Below are positions 60,694-64,000 of a DNA stretch of 64,000 nucleotides, one piece after another. Both the position numbers and the translations under genes were made by a program. The notes below the pieces were generated by a model. The model was not told where the DNA came from, did not search any database, and was given only the letters and a program-made list of their open reading frames with translations. This DNA comes from Toxoplasma gondii ME49 (lineage: Eukaryota; Apicomplexa; Conoidasida; Eucoccidiorida; Sarcocystidae). The stretch covers positions 1,818,583-1,882,582 of the forward strand of contig NC_031469.1 in assembly GCF_000006565.2 (NCBI RefSeq), in the 5' to 3' direction. Each line of letters opens with the position of its first letter. Position 1 is the first letter of the stretch.

Positions 60694-63600
60694 GCCGGCG
60701 TTTGCCAGGCTTCCCAGCACTGGGGCACCCACTAGAGACACTTCGGAGACACAACGCCCCCGCCTCCACGAATATCTCCTGTACAAACAGAAGAAGAAAG
60801 GGGAGAAGAAGCGCCGTGGCATGTCGACATGTTACATATGTCAGGGTGCGACAGGCGCTTCGGAGGGACAGAAATGGCTAAAGGAAGAACAGCAAGCATC
60901 CGTATCCTTCACTGATTCCTTTTGCATCCGCGGCTGCAGGTGCACGTTTCCGGGTGCCGTTCTCCATGCGTTTTGGGCGCCTCTCTCTCGTCAGGGCACA
61001 CTGTTTTGTGCCTGTCTTGTTGTCGCCTTATATTCGAGGCAAAACGCAGATGTGTCCACGCCCGGTTTTCTTCATTTCGAACCGTTTTTTCGAGTTGCCG
61101 AGGGACAGGCGGCTTACCGCTCTTCCATCCTGCAGCCGCAAGCGTCGCAGCCTCCTCCCGCGTTCGGCACCGCGCAGGCGATCACTCTTGCAAAGCTCCG
61201 AAAGAAGGCCTTCCCTTTTTTCTCTACTTTCGTCTCTTCTAATGTAGAACATGGCCGAGTAGGCCTCCAGTCCATGAGATACAGACAACCAGTTCTCTTT
61301 GACTGCTGCACACCGTCACCCCACTGGGGACTACTGAAGACAGCTAGAGCGATGGCTTTCAGTCTCGTCTCCCTCGGAGGTTCGGTCTAATGTCACGTCA
61401 TCCTATATAGCTCACATGGCTTCTGGTACTTTGAGCCCAAACTAACGGCGGGTAGGGAAGAGTGTCTCAAAGAAAAAGAATATTTAACTGGAAAGTTAGT
61501 GTCTGAGACAGATATATCACAGAGTGTCAACTGGCATCTAGGCTATTCGAAATCGGGTTCGTTCTAAGTGTCATCGGTGAATTTCTGTTCTCCACCAAGT
61601 CGTCAGTCGTCAACAAAAAGGCACGTGGAAGAAAAAGAAGAAAAACGAGTTCGGCGGGCGCTGTTCCCCGTTTCGTCGAGGGGCCATGAGAGCGACCGGC
61701 ACCCGCGAAAAGCGTCTATGTGGGGTCGACAGGCTTTCAGAGACAGAGGGGAAACGACCAGCGAGCTGGGAAGAATGCCACACGCAGAGGGCAAAAGTCG
61801 ACGGTCGACGTTTCTACGAATTGGAGGGTGAAGTCGCCTGAGGCAGAGATACCTTTGTCAGCGAAAAAGCGGCGTTCATCAAGCCTTGAGTGCTGCCAAA
61901 CGTGTGTGGTGTGGCTGGGAAGCATGCAAATGCCAGACTGAACGTTCTGCTGCTCTGCAAAGGTTTTCATAACACCGGCTTCACCCGTATATGCACTGTC
62001 GGGACGCTGCAGCCTTTTTCGTTTTTTCTTCACTTCTGCACAAGTGAAAGCGGCGCATGCAGAAAGCGCCTCCAGACTCAACTCCTGCGGCGCATGTCCC
62101 CAGAGCCGATCTCTGCTCTTTGAGCAGACGCCTGCATCAGGCATTCACGCTCACGAAGAGACAGAGGAGGGATGAATGCGTATGTGTGCATTGAAACGGT
62201 TTGATCCAGGTCGACATCGAATGGGTGGTGCGTTGTTTCAAATACTCTGATTGACAGAAAAGGCGACAGAAGACTGAAAATACCCCGGAGAACAGACAAA
62301 GGGAAAAAGGTCCAGGTGTACGGAGCATTGACAAATGCGCGACAACAGGTAGTTCTGCGCGTCGACTCAAATCCTCGAACATGACAGCAACAGGAAAGCC
62401 ACGAAACAGGTCGAGTGCCATCTGAATCTGTATAGAACGACCCGTCCAGTGGCTGCAGGGTGACACAGACCAAACGATTGTCACTGCTTGCAGGGTGCAA
62501 TGGCCATTTCTCTCTTCCGGCAGACACACGACCTACAGACACACGCGCGAGTGGACATACACTTCGCCGCGTCAATTCACATTTGTTCTCAGAATGCAGA
62601 TGGCAGAGGCCGCACTCTGGTATCAGAAAAAAGCACACAAACCACTTCGCTGCTCGATCGACGGAAGTCTCTTTAAAAGAACGTGTGTGCACTGTATTGC
62701 TTCTCTCTTTGAGATTTCCCCAGAGTTTTTCAGTCGTTTCACCATCTCTTGGCGGCCTGCCTGTGGACCTCGAAAGGTTCCTGAGAGATCTTCCGGGTCC
62801 CCTGCTCCACCGCAGAAGTGCATGCAGCTGCTCAAGAGCCTCAAATTTCCTTCCTTCTTTCTTCGGGGGCCTTTGTGAGCATGCGCATACGTCTGCGGCA
62901 TGTCTCGCCCTTGTCCCTCATGTCGCTTCACTTTTCTCCTTCCAGCCGTCTCGTGGTTTGTTCTTGCTCCTCTCTGCTGTCTCTCTGCCGGAGCGTTTCC
63001 TCGAGGCGACACTGCAAGCTCTCTCTCTCTCCAGCATGGCCAGGTGGTGTCTCTCTGTCTCACATTCTCCATCCCAAGGGAGTTTCAGAAAACGTTCATT
63101 TGCTTCTTCACTTGCTTTTACCGGCATCCTTTTCCTGCTTCACAGCAGATCTTCATTTCTCTCTTCTAGATCCTGGCGCTCCTCTTTCTTCTTTCCTCTT
63201 AGATCACGACGCATTCTTCTTCGTCTCTCAGTTCGTCTCGGTGGCGGCCTCCTTTTCCTTCGCAGACGGGAGAGGCTGCTGACAGGGAGGCAGTGCGGCG
63301 GCGATCGCGCGCCACGCTTCCTCTCGAAGCTCGTCCTGAAAAAAAATCCTCGAACTTTCCATGAGTCTCCTGTGCAGCCTCTACATTCCAAGGTACGATT
63401 CAAGAATAATAAGGGCAAGATGTTCATTAGATCAAACTTCCAAGTGTTTCGAACATAAAAAACAGGGTCCTGTGTGTCTCCCTCTGTGTTTATTCCAGTC
63501 TCAAAGTACCAGAAGCCATGTGATCTAGATAGTATAACGGGGTATTAGACCGAACCTGCGATAAATGTATCTTGGATGATTGTATACTAGCGGCTATAAA

Positions 63601-63856
63601 TGTCAATCAAACATGCGGATTTTAGGTTTTCCCTTGCATTCACTTCACCGCTGGACTTCCCACCCGAGGGGCCGCAACTTCCTTTCTCTTTCTCTTGTTC
63701 GGTGTCTTTCTTTCTTTCTCCCTCTCCTCCCCGTCCTGCGTTCACCTCTCTTCAACTTTTTTCCTTCCTCTGCTCTTATCTTTCTCTCCCTCTCTCTCCC
63801 CTCTCGTCCTGTCAACCGCTTCTCGCTTTTCGCTGCGTTTCTGCCCTCGCTTACAG
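60694..63856. other. No supported gene downstream of RPA135
   Basis: The first part should contain the RPA135 3' UTR. Frames such as 61737-62144 (minus, 135 aa) and 62460-63458 (plus, 332 aa) are open. The plus one is driven by pyrimidine-rich DNA at 62.9-63.3 kb, and neither has recognisable domains or matching splice signals. From 63.66 to 63.85 kb the plus strand is pyrimidine-rich, as before a splice acceptor. Confidence 0.5.
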
Positions 63857-63956
63857 GCGTCTTGTCGGCAGACGAGAGCGGGGGGTGCACGACGACCCTC
63901 AAGGTCCCCGGTGGCGGTGGCCCAGGAGGAAAGAGAGAATTTGCAGGCAGCAGCAG
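63857..63956 (+). CDS. Possible internal exon of a further gene running off the right edge
   Basis: After a long pyrimidine tract and CTTACAG, a 100-base segment with G/C third positions is followed by a GTGGGT donor. Its frame reads VLSADESGGCTTTLKVPGG and continues Gly-rich. No family was recognised. The gene would continue beyond 64000, and its start was not found. Confidence 0.35.
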
Positions 63957-64000
63957 GTGGGTGCCGACGACGGTTATCGGAACGACTCGGACGCGCGTCT

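Noticed and set aside
62460..63458. 332-codon plus-strand frame downstream of RPA135
   Set aside because: It is mostly Leu/Ser/Phe from pyrimidine-rich DNA, with no domain, conserved motif or supported start.

Overview
The window reads as nuclear DNA of a coccidian apicomplexan, most likely Toxoplasma gondii or a very close relative such as Hammondia. The signs are intron-rich genes with short exons, G/C-favouring third codon positions, Ser/Pro/Glu-rich insertions in conserved proteins, many (TA)n microsatellites in introns and spacers, and frequent GCATGC palindromes. The species call is an inference from style. The conserved proteins themselves only show that the organism is eukaryotic.

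Five genes alternate in strand. (1) 2.16-11.58 kb, plus: a large coiled-coil protein I do not recognise, with unresolved first exon. (2) 20.21-12.65 kb, minus: CCT7, the eta subunit of the TRiC/CCT chaperonin, 11 exons, complete at 546 aa, beginning with a 15-nt exon. (3) 22.27-27.64 kb, plus: the alpha subunit of protein farnesyltransferase / geranylgeranyltransferase I, five exons found, N-terminus missing. (4) 40.73-30.10 kb, minus: a predicted 1545-aa Ser/Pro-rich and coiled-coil protein whose last exons encode what looks like a GAS2-related (GAR-like) microtubule-binding domain. (5) 42.21-60.69 kb, plus: the second-largest subunit of RNA polymerase I, 24 exons, 1388 aa. The pairs CCT7/FNTA and coiled-coil/RPA135 are divergent and could share promoter regions. 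Gene 1/CCT7 and FNTA/coiled-coil converge. The genes are unrelated housekeeping and cytoskeletal functions, as is usual for a eukaryotic chromosome. No operon, CRISPR array, prophage or insertion sequence was seen.

Introns and spacers are rich in simple and tandem repeats: a roughly 1-kb minisatellite in RPA135 intron 1, an 18/36-bp array in an intron of the coiled-coil gene, a 31-bp triplicate, a 9-bp array that supplies a 3' splice site, and many (TA)n tracts. The main points for follow-up are the GAR-like C-terminus of gene 4, a GC-AG intron with a plausible alternative C-terminus in RPA135, and the unrecognised protein of gene 1. From 60.7 kb to 63.85 kb I see no convincing gene; a possible exon of a further plus-strand gene lies at the right edge.

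All exon boundaries were read by eye from splice consensus, reading-frame phase and family similarity. No transcript data or database search was available.
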